Position numbers and translations under genes: made by a program. From Eggerthella sp. CAG:298 (GTDB taxonomy: Bacteria; Actinomycetota; Coriobacteriia; Coriobacteriales; Eggerthellaceae): 22,368 nt of DNA. Below, one piece after another: positions 14,498 through 22,368 of the stretch; the stretch's first letter is position 1; each line of letters opens with the position of its first letter. The notes below the pieces were generated by a model. It was not told where the DNA came from, did no database searches, and saw only the letters and a list, made by a program, of their open reading frames with translations. The stretch covers positions 31,865 to 54,232 of the forward strand of contig FR895139.1 of NCBI GenBank assembly GCA_000435675.1, in the 5' to 3' direction.

Positions 14498-15208
14498 CTA
14501 CAGTCCTTTCACGATGTTGTCGAATGCGAGAGCGGGATCGGGTGCAGCGGTAATAGGCCTGCCGATCACGAGATGGCTTGCGCCGTTATCGAACGCTTGG
14601 CGTGGTGTTGCGATGCGGCTTTGATCATCCGTGCTCGAACCAGCCGGCCGCACACCAGGGGTAACGATGTAAGCGCTACTGCCCAGCGTCTCGCGCAGCA
14701 TGGCCGCCTCTTGCGGAGAGGCAACTACGCCGGAAAGCCCCGCCGTTTGTGCCTGTTCAGCAAGCGTGCGCACCTGTTCAGCGACACTACGGGTAACGCC
14801 AGTGAGCGCAAGGTCTTCTTCGCTCATCGAGGTGAGCACCGTGATGCCGAGCGTAACGACATCAGGCAGTTCGGCTTCGATGAGCCCATCGATCGCAGCG
14901 CGCATCATCTCAAGGCCACCGATCGCATGCATGGTGATCATGTCGGCCCCAGAACGTGCTGCGCTCGCGGCAGCCCCATACACCTGATGCGGGATATCGT
15001 GGAATTTCAGATCGAGGAACACATTGAACCCAAGATCCTTGAGCGCCTTCACGATAGAAGGTCCTTCTTGATAGTAGAGCGTCATGCCCACCTTGAGCCA
15101 GGAGGCCTTGCCCTTAAGGGCATGAGCGAGCGTGAGCGCTTCATCTGATCCGCAATCGAGCGCTACGATGATGCGCTCGGATTCGGGCAGCGTTTCGAAG
15201 TTTAGCAA
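14498..15208 (-). CDS. pyrF: Orotidine 5'-phosphate decarboxylase
   Basis: Decarboxylates OMP to UMP, the last step of de novo UMP synthesis. 236 residues, type I (about 230-240). The catalytic motif DLKFHDIP lies at 66-73 (D66, K68, D71); IIVALDC is at 13-19, LKVGMTLYY at 38-46, VTPGVRP and VIGRPITAAPDP near the C-terminus. The start is TTG at 15208: GGAG lies seven bases upstream (15216-15219), and the next in-frame ATG would remove the first catalytic strand. The TTG overlaps the last bases of pyrD (AATTGCTAA), so the two genes are translationally coupled. Confidence 0.97.
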   Translation of the reverse strand: MLNFETLPESERIIVALDCGSDEALTLAHALKGKASWLKVGMTLYYQEGPSIVKALKDLGFNVFLDLKFHDIPHQVYGAAASAARSGADMITMHAIGGLEMMRAAIDGLIEAELPDVVTLGITVLTSMSEEDLALTGVTRSVAEQVRTLAEQAQTAGLSGVVASPQEAAMLRETLGSSAYIVTPGVRPAGSSTDDQSRIATPRQAFDNGASHLVIGRPITAAPDPALAFDNIVKGL

Positions 15209-16116
15209 TTCAAAGCTCCAATCAGTTCAGTAACGTCGTTGACGCCTTCTTCGATACAGTATGCCTCAATGCCGCTCACCACTTCGAGCGCGGCCTGAGG
15301 ATTCATGAAGTTCGCAGTTCCTACCGCAACCGCGCTAGCACCAGCGAGCATGAATTCGATCGCGTCGAGCCCGCACGTGATGCCACCCATGCCGAGCACA
15401 GGAATATCGAGCGCCTTGTACACTTCCCACACCATACGCAGCGCAACAGGCTTGACCGCAGGACCAGAAAGCCCTCCTACCCCACGCGCAAGGATGGGCT
15501 TGCGCTTGTAAGGATCGATCGCCATGCCCAGAAGCGTATTGATGAGCGAGACCGCATCGGCACCCGCGTCCTCGACGCTGCGTGCGATCTCGGTGATATC
15601 GGTAACGTTGGGCGTGAGCTTCACGATGAGCGGCTTTTGCGTTTGCGCACGGCACGCGGAAACCACCTCGTGAGCGACCTTGGGGTCGGTGCCGAAGGTT
15701 AGGCCGCCACAATCGACGTTCGGGCAAGAGATGTTGATCTCGTAGGCATCAACACCCTCATGCGCCTCGAGTGCTTCGACCACACCCTGGTATTCAGCCA
15801 CGGAATGACCCGAAACGTTCACGATGACCTGCGTATCGACCGCGCGCAGCCAAGGAAGGTCCTTTTCCACGAACGCCGTCACGCCCGGGTTTTGGAGCCC
15901 GATGGAGTTGAGCATGCCCGAAGGGGTCTCGGCGATGCGTGGGGTGTCGTTGCCCACCCAGCCATTCAGCGAGAGCCCTTTCGTAGTGATCGCACCAAGG
16001 CGGCTCACGTCGAAGAACTGCGCATATTCCTTCCCAGAAGCGAACGTACCCGATGCGGTGGTGACCGGGTTCTTCATAAGAAGCCCGCCTAGGGAAACCT
16101 GCATATTCACGCTCAT
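15202..16116 (-). CDS. pyrD: Dihydroorotate dehydrogenase B, catalytic subunit
   Basis: Oxidises dihydroorotate to orotate on FMN and passes electrons to PyrK. 304 residues, class 1B length. The class 1 catalytic cysteine is C131 in NISCPN. The N-terminal block KNPVTTASGTFASGKEY and NSIGLQNPG are typical, and VLGMGGI and AVAVGTANFMNP bind FMN phosphate. Because the base is Cys rather than Ser, and pyrK adjoins it, the electron acceptor is NAD rather than quinone, as expected in an anaerobe. The start ATG immediately follows the pyrK TAA, with AAGGTGG upstream. Confidence 0.98.
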   Translation of the reverse strand: MSVNMQVSLGGLLMKNPVTTASGTFASGKEYAQFFDVSRLGAITTKGLSLNGWVGNDTPRIAETPSGMLNSIGLQNPGVTAFVEKDLPWLRAVDTQVIVNVSGHSVAEYQGVVEALEAHEGVDAYEINISCPNVDCGGLTFGTDPKVAHEVVSACRAQTQKPLIVKLTPNVTDITEIARSVEDAGADAVSLINTLLGMAIDPYKRKPILARGVGGLSGPAVKPVALRMVWEVYKALDIPVLGMGGITCGLDAIEFMLAGASAVAVGTANFMNPQAALEVVSGIEAYCIEEGVNDVTELIGALNC

Positions 16117-16896
16117 TTACCACACCACCTTCGCGGCATCGAAGATCGGACCGTCAACGCACGAGCGCTTGAAGCCTTCGGTGGTTGCCACCACGCACGA
16201 AAGGCACGCGCCGATCCCGCAAGCCATGCGCTTCTCAAGCGAGATAGCCGTAGGGATATTCTTGGCGCTCGTGATGTCGCAGAGCGACTTCATCATGGGT
16301 TCAGGGCCGCAACAAGCAACAAGATCGTAGGGCTTCGTCTGGAGCAGTTCGCTCACCACGCCGGTGCAGAAACCGTGATAGCCATAGGTGCCATCATCAG
16401 TTGCGCAATACGGCTCGCGTCCGAGCACTGCCATGTAAGCCTCGCGTGCCACGAGCGCGTCCTTCGTTTGCGCTCCCAACACCACATCAACTTCCTTACC
16501 AGCAGAAACAAGCTGCTCGGCGAAGATGAAGAGCGGCGCTGCACCCACACCGCCAGCAACGAGCAGGACACGCTGGCCCTCCGGAATCTCCCAACGATTG
16601 CCCACGGGCCCGATGATATCGATGGTGAACGGCGCTTCAAGCCGGGAAAGATGATCGGTGCCATAGCCCACGCACTGATAGAGCACGCTCATGGTGCCGG
16701 CACCTTCATCAACTTGATAGACCGAGAACGGGCGACGCAGGATATGATCGTCCATGCCCGGGATCTTGACATGGATAAACTGTCCCGGCTGCAGGGCTGC
16801 AGTAATATCGGGCGATTTGATATCGAGTACGAAGAGAGTGTCGGTGAGCTTCCTGTTAGCGCGCACCGTGCCGCTTCGTTGAAGAGTTTCGCACAT
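16117..16896 (-). CDS. pyrK: Dihydroorotate dehydrogenase B, electron-transfer subunit
   Basis: Carries FAD and a 2Fe-2S cluster and moves electrons from PyrD to NAD in the heterotetramer. 259 residues. RPFSVYQVDE is the FAD-binding RxxS motif, LLVAGGVGAAPLF (about 110-122) binds the nucleotide, and CCGPEPMMKS is typical for this reductase fold. The four cluster ligands are C226, C231, C234 and C246 in CGIGACLSCV and SCVDGP. ATG at 16896 has GGAG five bases upstream. It is separated from pyrC by 56 bases that contain a TATAAT. Confidence 0.97.
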   Translation of the reverse strand: MCETLQRSGTVRANRKLTDTLFVLDIKSPDITAALQPGQFIHVKIPGMDDHILRRPFSVYQVDEGAGTMSVLYQCVGYGTDHLSRLEAPFTIDIIGPVGNRWEIPEGQRVLLVAGGVGAAPLFIFAEQLVSAGKEVDVVLGAQTKDALVAREAYMAVLGREPYCATDDGTYGYHGFCTGVVSELLQTKPYDLVACCGPEPMMKSLCDITSAKNIPTAISLEKRMACGIGACLSCVVATTEGFKRSCVDGPIFDAAKVVW

Positions 16897-16930
16897 ACAA
16901 GCTCCTCATTGCACATTTAAGAGTGAAACC

Positions 16931-16936
16931 ATTATA
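16931..16936 (-). promoter_or_regulatory. Possible internal -10 box before pyrK
   Basis: A perfect TATAAT on the minus strand in the 56-base gap between pyrC and pyrK, 35 bases before the pyrK ATG. No -35 match at 16-18 bases. It could let pyrK-pyrD-pyrF and the PyrE-like gene be transcribed apart from the PyrR-controlled promoter. Confidence 0.3.
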
Positions 16937-16952
16937 GAAGAACAAAAAGCGC

Positions 16953-18248
16953 CTAGACACACACGTTGCCTGCTTCGAGCGTGAGCTTGCCCTTGCACAC
17001 CACATCAGTTGGCTTACCCGTAAGCTCATAGCCGATGAAGGGCGAATTGAGCGATTTCGAGCACATATCTTGCGCTTCGACCGTCCAGACAAGATCAGGA
17101 TCGACCACCGTGATATCAGCCGGGTTTCCCGCCTCAAGCGTGACCTGCGGGATGCGCAGGATATCGCGCGGGCGAATGGCCATGAGCTCGACCAAGCGGG
17201 TATGATCGATATGCCCCGGCTTCACGAGATAGGTGTTTACCAGGCCGAATGAAGTCTCAAGCCCCGTGATGCCGAACGGCGCGAGCTCGAATTCGCGTTC
17301 TTTCTCGAATGCCGCATGCGGTGCATGGTCGGTCGCGATCACATCGATCGTGCCATCAGCCACCGCTTCGACGAGCGCGGCGTTATCGGCCTTGCTGCGC
17401 AGTGGCGGATTCATCTTCAAGTTCGTATCGTAGGTTTCAGTGATATCTTCATCGCAGAGCACCAGATGATGAGGCGTTGCTTCGCAGGTGACCTTCACTC
17501 CGCGCGCTTTTCCTTCGCGCACCAGATCGAGGCCCTTCTTCGTGGTGAGATGCTGAATATGGATCGGACAGCCCGTCAGCTCGGAAAGAGCGATATCACG
17601 CTGGATCTGAACCTCTTCACCTGCTGCTGGCCAACCAGCAAGCCCAAGCTTGGTCGAAACGGGTCCTTCGTTCACCTGACCCTTGCCCACTAAGCCTTCA
17701 TCCTGGCAGTGGCTCATGACCACGCGATCGAACATCTTGGCGTAATCCATCACGCGGCGCATCATGCCCGCATCCTGGATGCCGCGGCCATCGTCGGTGA
17801 ATGCCGCTGCCCCATGCGCGACCATGTCGCCCATTTCAGCGAGCGAGCTGCCTTCAAGGCCCTTCGTGCAGGCGCCTGCCGGATGCACCGTGCAATGTCC
17901 CGCCGACTGAGCCTTCTCGATCACATAATCGATGATCGCCGCTTCATCGGTAACGGGATTCGTGTTCGCCATCGAGCAGATATCGGTGAAGCCGCCATGC
18001 GCTGCTGCAGCGGTACCGGTCTCGATGGTCTCCTTGTATTCGAACCCGGGATCGCGCAAATGAACGTGCACGTCCACGAACCCCGGGAAGGCCAGAGACC
18101 CGCTACGATCGAGCACCTTCACGCCTTCGGCAGGCTCGATCGCTTCTTCCACGCGCGCGATAACGCCGTCTTCGATAAGAATGTCGCGCTTCGCATCCAG
18201 CCCGATAGCCGGATCGATCGCACGCACACCTTTAAGCAGATAATCCAT
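16953..18248 (-). CDS. pyrC: Dihydroorotase
   Basis: Cyclises carbamoyl-aspartate to dihydroorotate; zinc amidohydrolase, cytoplasmic. 431 residues, type I dihydroorotase. The metal motif H61-V-H63-L-R65-D-P lies in FPGFVDVHVHLRDPG. Further ligand regions are SHCQDE (His), IQHLTTKKGL (His) and VIATDHAPH (catalytic Asp). The flexible-loop block MNPPLRSKAD follows CEATPHHL. The start ATG at 18248 lies inside the 3' end of pyrB (17-base overlap), with AGGAGG eight bases upstream (18257-18262). Many actinobacteria have the same pyrB-pyrC pairing. Confidence 0.98.
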   Translation of the reverse strand: MDYLLKGVRAIDPAIGLDAKRDILIEDGVIARVEEAIEPAEGVKVLDRSGSLAFPGFVDVHVHLRDPGFEYKETIETGTAAAAHGGFTDICSMANTNPVTDEAAIIDYVIEKAQSAGHCTVHPAGACTKGLEGSSLAEMGDMVAHGAAAFTDDGRGIQDAGMMRRVMDYAKMFDRVVMSHCQDEGLVGKGQVNEGPVSTKLGLAGWPAAGEEVQIQRDIALSELTGCPIHIQHLTTKKGLDLVREGKARGVKVTCEATPHHLVLCDEDITETYDTNLKMNPPLRSKADNAALVEAVADGTIDVIATDHAPHAAFEKEREFELAPFGITGLETSFGLVNTYLVKPGHIDHTRLVELMAIRPRDILRIPQVTLEAGNPADITVVDPDLVWTVEAQDMCSKSLNSPFIGYELTGKPTDVVCKGKLTLEAGNVCV

Positions 18249-19170
18249 CGTTCGCCCCTCCTAAAAGCAGGTAGATGAGCGCCATACGCACGCACACTCC
18301 TGAAAATACTTGATCGGTGATGACCGAACGGCTGCCATCGGCCATATAGCTGTCGAGCTCAACGCCGCGGTTGATCGGACCCGGGTGGCAGATGATCGCG
18401 TCCGGCTTCATGAGCTCTTCTCGCTCCTTGGTAAGACCATAGAGCAGGTTGTACTCGCGCAAGCTGGGGAACGGTGCCTCTTCGAGACGTTCCATCTGAA
18501 TGCGCAGCATGTAGACCACATCGAGCTCGGGCAGCGCTTCATCCAGGCTCGCATACACACGCGCAACACCGAGCGCTTCGGGCGCTGCTGGCAGCATGGT
18601 GGCAGGCGCGATCAGATAAACTTCAGCGCCGAGCTTCGCAAGTGCAGGAACGAGCGAACCGGCCACGCGCGAGTGCACGATATCGCCCACGATACCCACT
18701 TTGAGACCCTCGAACGAGCCCTTCTCTTTCCAGATGGTGTAGAGGTCGAGCAACGCTTGCGTGGGATGTTGGTGCTTGCCATCGCCCGCATCGATCACGG
18801 CCGCATTGGTATGCTGCGAGACCATATACGGTGTGCCCGCGTACTTATGGCGCACGACGAACATGTCGACCTTCATCGAATCGAGCGTCTTGACGGTGTC
18901 GACAAGGCTCTCGCCCTTCACCGTGGAAGAGGCCGAACCTCCTGCGTTGATCGTATCGCAGGAAAGACGCTTCTCTGCCAGCTCGAACGATCCGCGCGTA
19001 CGTGTCGAAGGCTCGAGGAACAGATTACAGATGGTCTTGCCACGCAGTGCTGGCACCTTCTTGATCGGACGCTCATTCACCTCTTCGAAGGTCTTGGCAT
19101 AGGTGAGCACCGTCATGATGTCTTCAGCGGAAAGCTCATCGATCGAGAGCAGGTTCTTGCGATCGAACAT
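18232..19170 (-). CDS. pyrB: Aspartate carbamoyltransferase, catalytic chain
   Basis: Joins carbamoyl phosphate and aspartate, the first committed pyrimidine step. 312 residues. Carbamoyl-phosphate loop FLEPSTRTRGSFE has P54-S-T-R-T-R59. KGESLVDT (85-92) gives the active-site Lys of the neighbouring chain. GDGKHQHPTQALLDL (129-143), GDIVHSRVAGS and HPGPINRGVE complete the aspartate and phosphate sites. No pyrI regulatory chain is present in the operon, as expected for Gram-positive type enzymes. The ATG is two bases after the pyrR stop with a GGGGGTGAG region upstream. Confidence 0.98.
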   Translation of the reverse strand: MFDRKNLLSIDELSAEDIMTVLTYAKTFEEVNERPIKKVPALRGKTICNLFLEPSTRTRGSFELAEKRLSCDTINAGGSASSTVKGESLVDTVKTLDSMKVDMFVVRHKYAGTPYMVSQHTNAAVIDAGDGKHQHPTQALLDLYTIWKEKGSFEGLKVGIVGDIVHSRVAGSLVPALAKLGAEVYLIAPATMLPAAPEALGVARVYASLDEALPELDVVYMLRIQMERLEEAPFPSLREYNLLYGLTKEREELMKPDAIICHPGPINRGVELDSYMADGSRSVITDQVFSGVCVRMALIYLLLGGANDGLSA

Positions 19171-19172
19171 GA

Positions 19173-19760
19173 CTACTCACCCCCGATCGGTGCAGAACCG
19201 ATGCGTTTACCTGGCTCGATCGGCGAAATGGTCACGCAGGAATAGCCATCGATATCCTTCAGGCGCAAGCGCACATTCTCGTTCAGGGAAGACGGGATGT
19301 TCTTGCCCACGAAATCGGCGCGGATCGGAAGTTCGCGATGACCACGATCGACCAGGATGGCAAGCTGGATACGCGCTGGGCGCCCGAAATCCATGAGCGC
19401 GTCGAGCGCGGCTCGGATCGTGCGCCCGGTGAAGAGCACATCGTCCACTAGCACGATGGTCTTGTTGTCAATGTTGAACAGGATATCGGTCCCATGAAGC
19501 TGAGGCAGGCCCGAGATCGAGGCATCGTCGCGATAGAAGCTGATGTCGAGCGAGCCCACTGGAACATGAACGCCTTCGATGCTATAGATGATGTCGGCTA
19601 ATTTGCGGGCGAGGATATCGCCACGGGTAAGGATTCCCACAAGCGCGAGGTTTTCACACCCCTTATTCTGCTCCAGGATCTGATGCGCCATGCGCACGAG
19701 GGTGCGTTCGATCTCATCCTCGTCCATCACGCAGGTTTGGTTGGTTTCGCTTCGTTGCAT
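19173..19760 (-). CDS. pyrR: PyrR, pyrimidine operon RNA-binding regulator / uracil phosphoribosyltransferase
   Basis: 195 residues. PyrR binds pyr mRNA leaders when UMP is high and lowers expression; it also converts uracil and PRPP to UMP. The PRPP motif is intact (TIVLVDDVLFTGRTI, 101-115). LVGILTRGDILARKLAD (40-56), LDISFYRDD (71-79) and LVDRGHRELPIRADFVGKNIP are family blocks that form the RNA-binding and active sites. ATG at 19760 is preceded by AAGGGGAG. It is the first gene of the operon and lies just behind a leader with a PyrR-loop-like hairpin, so autoregulation is likely. Confidence 0.96.
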   Translation of the reverse strand: MQRSETNQTCVMDEDEIERTLVRMAHQILEQNKGCENLALVGILTRGDILARKLADIIYSIEGVHVPVGSLDISFYRDDASISGLPQLHGTDILFNIDNKTIVLVDDVLFTGRTIRAALDALMDFGRPARIQLAILVDRGHRELPIRADFVGKNIPSSLNENVRLRLKDIDGYSCVTISPIEPGKRIGSAPIGGE

Positions 19761-19880
19761 GCACTCCCCTTATCTGTTCGAGTGTGCACAGAAGACCGGC
19801 ACTTGAAGTGCCTACGGTAAGGTTATTCGCCTTGTGAAGGTTTCACGCCTTGTCGGTCTCTCTGTACCGCCATTAAAGAC
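19761..19880 (-). promoter_or_regulatory. pyr operon leader with PyrR-binding-like hairpin
   Basis: About 120 nt between the predicted start of transcription and pyrR. At 19869-19854 (minus) the RNA can fold CGGT-ACAGAGAG-ACCG. The loop CAGAGAG fits the conserved CNGNGAG of PyrR sites; the base before it is A where the consensus has C. Downstream are GTGAA-ACC-TTCAC and then GGCACT-TCA-AGTGCC, flanked by ACCG/GGT. The last hairpin has only a weak T-tail (TCTTCTG), so regulation could act on the AAGGGGAG ribosome site rather than by termination. PyrR control is established for the family; the mechanism here is inferred. Confidence 0.6.
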
Positions 19881-19887
19881 TTATTTC

Positions 19888-19916
19888 ATTAAAGCACGCA
19901 CGCCGAGCGCGGTCTA
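19888..19916 (-). promoter_or_regulatory. Promoter of the pyr operon
   Basis: On the minus strand TAGACC (19911-19916, four of six to TTGACA), exactly 17 bases, then TTTAAT (19888-19893, five of six to TATAAT). The -35 shares its TAG with the rsmB stop codon. The expected start near 19881 puts the PyrR-like loop at about +12. CTTTAATG is repeated 16 bases further on (19871-19878). Confidence 0.5.
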
Positions 19917-21308
19917 GCGCTTTTTCTGGAGCAACGCTGCGAAATGAAGGTCGGCACCAGTATCGAAGGGCGTTTTGAAGAACGGCGTACCCTGCGCGCC
20001 AAACGGCACGATCTCGAACGCAGAACCCGCAGGTGAAGCAAGGAAGCGCTTGACCGTCTTCTCGTTCTCCTCTTTCAGGATCGTGCATGTGGCGAACATG
20101 AGATAGCTGCCAGGCTTCACCTTATGAGCGGCTTGTGCGAGCATCGCCTGAGAGGTTGCGGAGAGCTTCTTGGCATCTTCCTTGTGAAGGCGCGCCTTGA
20201 TCTCGGGGTGACGACGCAAGGTTCCCAGCCCCGTGCAGGGCGCATCGATGAAGATAAGATCGAAGGCTTCATCAGCTACCGGAAGAGGCTTGGTCGCATC
20301 GTGAGCCAGGGCGGAAGCGATGCTGCCCCCTGCCTTCGCCACGCGCTCTTCGAGTGCACTCAGCTTCTTTGCTGAAAGATCGAGCACATCATATTCAGTT
20401 AAGTGGATGTTGCGACGCGCGCACGCGCTCTGGAAGAGCAGACTCTTCACTCCCCTACCTGCTCCGATCTCGAGCAGGAGAGCATCCTTAGGCAAGACCT
20501 CCACTGCGCGCATGACGATGCTCTGCGCGGAAGCATCTGAAACGATGATCTGTTCATGCTGCAACAGAGAGCTGAACGCTTCAGTGCCCACATCGCCACG
20601 ATGCGTCAGCTCGAAGATAGGATCCGCTCCGCTCGTTCCTGCCATAAGCGAGCGATGCGTGCTGAATTCGATACCGCTGGCTTCGAGCAAGCGTGCGATC
20701 CCATCGTGCGAGGTGGAAAGTTCGTTCGCAGAGAAATAGACCGGCGCTGGCTCGAGCGAGCGCGCCATGAGTGCGATCGCATTGCGCGTGCCGATATCCT
20801 TCTTCATCGCCGTTGCTAACCAGTCAGGAAAACCGTAGAAGCGCGCAGCAGCTTCGAGCGAAGTCTCGGGGTCGCCTTCAGGAAAGTGGTCCTTTGCCTC
20901 AACGATGCGATGCAATACATAGTTGGCAACGCCCGTGGCGCGCGGCACGATCGAACGCACGAGCTCAACCCCTTGATCGACCGCTGCGTGGTCTTCCTTA
21001 TGCAAATAGATGATCTCGTAGGCAGAGATGCGCAGCGCATCACGCACATCATCCTGTATGTCGCGCGGCGTGCGCAGCACCTCGTTTATGAGCGCATCGA
21101 GCGTGACCTGGAGCGAAAGTGCGCCTTGAGCGAGCAAGCGAGCGAAGGCTTTGTCGGCACCTTCAAGCTGGGCTGACTCCAGCACGCGCGGGGCAAAAGC
21201 AGAAAGGAACTGGTGAGACTCACGCGATCTGCGCACCAGTTCGAGCGCAGTCTTGCGTGCGGGCGTAGCAGTTGAAGGAGCAGATGTGCGGCGATGCTTA
21301 GTTGCCAT
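19914..21308 (-). CDS. rsmB: 16S rRNA (cytosine-C5) methyltransferase, RsmB family
   Basis: 464 residues. Expected to methylate C967 of 16S rRNA with SAM. The N-terminal NusB-like helical RNA-binding domain covers about 17-140 (KTALELVRRSRESHQFL, LRTPRDIQDDVRDALRISAYEIIYL, VDQGVELVRSI). The Rossmann methyltransferase domain has DASAQSIVMRA, motif I at 279-287, motif IV DAPCTGLGTLRRHPEI (C358 expected for product release) and motif VI ATCT with the nucleophile C408. Motif I reads LEIGAGRGVKS where the family normally has DxCAAPGGKT, an unusual SAM loop that keeps only GxGxG. The start ATG lies 11 bases inside the 3' end of fmt. Confidence 0.92.
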   Translation of the reverse strand: MATKHRRTSAPSTATPARKTALELVRRSRESHQFLSAFAPRVLESAQLEGADKAFARLLAQGALSLQVTLDALINEVLRTPRDIQDDVRDALRISAYEIIYLHKEDHAAVDQGVELVRSIVPRATGVANYVLHRIVEAKDHFPEGDPETSLEAAARFYGFPDWLATAMKKDIGTRNAIALMARSLEPAPVYFSANELSTSHDGIARLLEASGIEFSTHRSLMAGTSGADPIFELTHRGDVGTEAFSSLLQHEQIIVSDASAQSIVMRAVEVLPKDALLLEIGAGRGVKSLLFQSACARRNIHLTEYDVLDLSAKKLSALEERVAKAGGSIASALAHDATKPLPVADEAFDLIFIDAPCTGLGTLRRHPEIKARLHKEDAKKLSATSQAMLAQAAHKVKPGSYLMFATCTILKEENEKTVKRFLASPAGSAFEIVPFGAQGTPFFKTPFDTGADLHFAALLQKKR

Positions 21309-22257
21309 GGACGCCCCAACGAACTTCTCCGCGCTTCACACCCTGTAAGCCTGCAGCAAAATCGCGTGCGCTCATCTGCTTCTTTCCGCTGGGATGGACG
21401 CACATGAGTTCGAGCGCACCATCGGAGAAACCAAGGTAGAGGCGCTTCGCAACGAAGAGAACCTGACCGGCTTCGATCTGTTCGATCGCTTGCGGAACAT
21501 CTGGGCCACAATCCGCCAGCGCAGCCGAGACGATCGTAACGTCCTTGCCTCCGATCGAGCATTTTGCAGGATGATTCTCGCTTGACGCACGGATCTTGAG
21601 CAATGCTTCGTTTGCGCTCATCCAAGGAGCGATATCGAGCTCGCCCTTCTCGATCTTATGCGCATAGGTCGCTTGCGCTTCGTCTTGACTCGTCCACGCA
21701 AGCGTTCCTTCTTCGAGGTCTTCCAATACCTCGATGAGCGCTTGAGCGCCAAGCGAAGCCAACTCTTCGGTGAGCTCAGATGCAGACCGGTGACCGCGTG
21801 GCACTACGCGCGAAGCGCAATAAGCCCCGGTGTCCAAACCCTCTTCCATCTGCATGATGCACACACCGATCTGTTCATCGCCTGCCAAAATGGCGCGTTC
21901 GATCGGCGCCGCCCCACGCCAACGCGGCAAGAGCGACCCGTGCACATTCAAACACCCGAAACGCGGCAGATCGAGCACCGATGCGGGGAGCAGCACACCA
22001 TAGGCGGCAACGCAGATGACATCGGGGACCAAGCCTTCAAGCTGATCGAAGGCATCGTTGTCTTTGAACGTGGCGTATTCGAACACGGGAATCTCGTGAG
22101 AGAGCGCTGTCTGCTTCACGGGGCTGGGCTCGAGCTTCTTGCCGCGGGAACGGATCGCATCGGGCTGCGTGAACACGCCTACCACTTCATAGCTTTGCGC
22201 CAACTGATCGAGGATGGTCGCAGCAAATGCAGGAGTTCCCATGAAAACGATTCGCAT
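21298..22257 (-). CDS. fmt: Methionyl-tRNA formyltransferase
   Basis: Formylates the initiator Met-tRNA with 10-formyl-tetrahydrofolate. 319 residues, normal length. N-terminal MRIVFMGTPAFA, VAAYGVLLP (84-91) and the formyl-transfer site LNVHGSLLPRWRGAAPI with N104 and H106, then MEEGLDTG with D142, are all present. The C-terminal domain ending near VRWGVHGN is the tRNA-binding OB-like part. ATG at 22257 has GGAAGG seven bases upstream (22265-22270); a longer frame to 22320 overlaps the preceding gene and lacks support. The def-fmt-rsmB order is common. Confidence 0.97.
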   Translation of the reverse strand: MRIVFMGTPAFAATILDQLAQSYEVVGVFTQPDAIRSRGKKLEPSPVKQTALSHEIPVFEYATFKDNDAFDQLEGLVPDVICVAAYGVLLPASVLDLPRFGCLNVHGSLLPRWRGAAPIERAILAGDEQIGVCIMQMEEGLDTGAYCASRVVPRGHRSASELTEELASLGAQALIEVLEDLEEGTLAWTSQDEAQATYAHKIEKGELDIAPWMSANEALLKIRASSENHPAKCSIGGKDVTIVSAALADCGPDVPQAIEQIEAGQVLFVAKRLYLGFSDGALELMCVHPSGKKQMSARDFAAGLQGVKRGEVRWGVHGN

Positions 22258-22279
22258 ACCTGCGCCTTCCTTCCGCTGG

Positions 22280-22368
22280 CTATTCAACTTCGCCGGGTTT
22301 TGCGCCACGTGCGAGCGCATCTTGGTATTCTCGCAGCGCCCGAACCTTGTCGATCGGACTGCATGCTT
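22280..22368 (-). CDS. 3' end of an upstream gene, possibly peptide deformylase
   Basis: The last 28 codons of a minus-strand frame that enters from the right edge: it ends with KVRALREYQDALARGAKP and a TAG at 22280-22282, 22 bases before the fmt start. The basic helical tail resembles the C-terminus of some peptide deformylases, and def commonly precedes fmt. The identity rests mainly on that gene order. Confidence 0.4.
   Translation of the reverse strand, partial: ACSPIDKVRALREYQDALARGAKPGEVE

Noticed and set aside
18310..19245. A 311-codon open frame on the plus strand
   Set aside because: Antisense to pyrB, whose family motifs are complete; no ribosome site or domain supports it.

Overview
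The window is a 22.4 kb piece of a bacterial chromosome. Base composition, gene content and gene order point to an actinobacterium of class Coriobacteriia (an Eggerthellaceae-like gut or oral anaerobe; the genus is a guess). The strongest markers are a mycobacterial-type integration host factor (mIHF) directly upstream of gmk-rpoZ, a PyrR-led pyrimidine operon, a class 1B (PyrD/PyrK) dihydroorotate dehydrogenase, and GTG/TTG starts backed by good GGAGG-type ribosome sites. No mobile element, tRNA, rRNA or CRISPR array was seen, and coding density is very high.

Layout from left to right: the 5' part of ileS (minus) diverges from degV (plus). degV converges on a gene for a class I/II aminotransferase-fold protein (minus) that lacks the PLP-binding lysine. 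dinB (plus) follows and converges on a family 2 glycosyltransferase (minus), which diverges from pta (plus). From about 7.09 kb to the right end every gene is on the minus strand, so transcription runs right to left: [def-like end]-fmt-rsmB; pyrR-pyrB-pyrC-pyrK-pyrD-pyrF-PyrE-like; mIHF-gmk-rpoZ-thiI; comEA-comEC-holA.

The pyrimidine cluster holds ATCase, dihydroorotase, both subunits of an NAD-linked dihydroorotate dehydrogenase and OMP decarboxylase. Its last gene is an OPRT-like protein whose PRPP loop is degenerate. Upstream of pyrR there is a plausible promoter, whose -35 overlaps the rsmB stop, and a leader with a PyrR-binding-loop-like hairpin, so UMP-responsive control of the operon is likely. 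The mIHF-gmk-rpoZ block is a housekeeping unit ending in a strong T-tailed hairpin just before thiI. comEA-comEC encode the DNA-receptor and DNA-channel parts of natural transformation and are coupled to holA (DNA polymerase III delta).

Most of the window is ordinary core genome. The items most worth a second look are the lysine-less aminotransferase homologue, the degenerate PyrE-like protein, the atypical motif I in RsmB, the pyr leader, an exact 11-bp tandem repeat upstream of comEA, a palindrome between the glycosyltransferase gene and pta, the hairpin between rpoZ and thiI, and a probably leaderless dinB transcript. I found no clear evidence for a wholly new multi-gene system.
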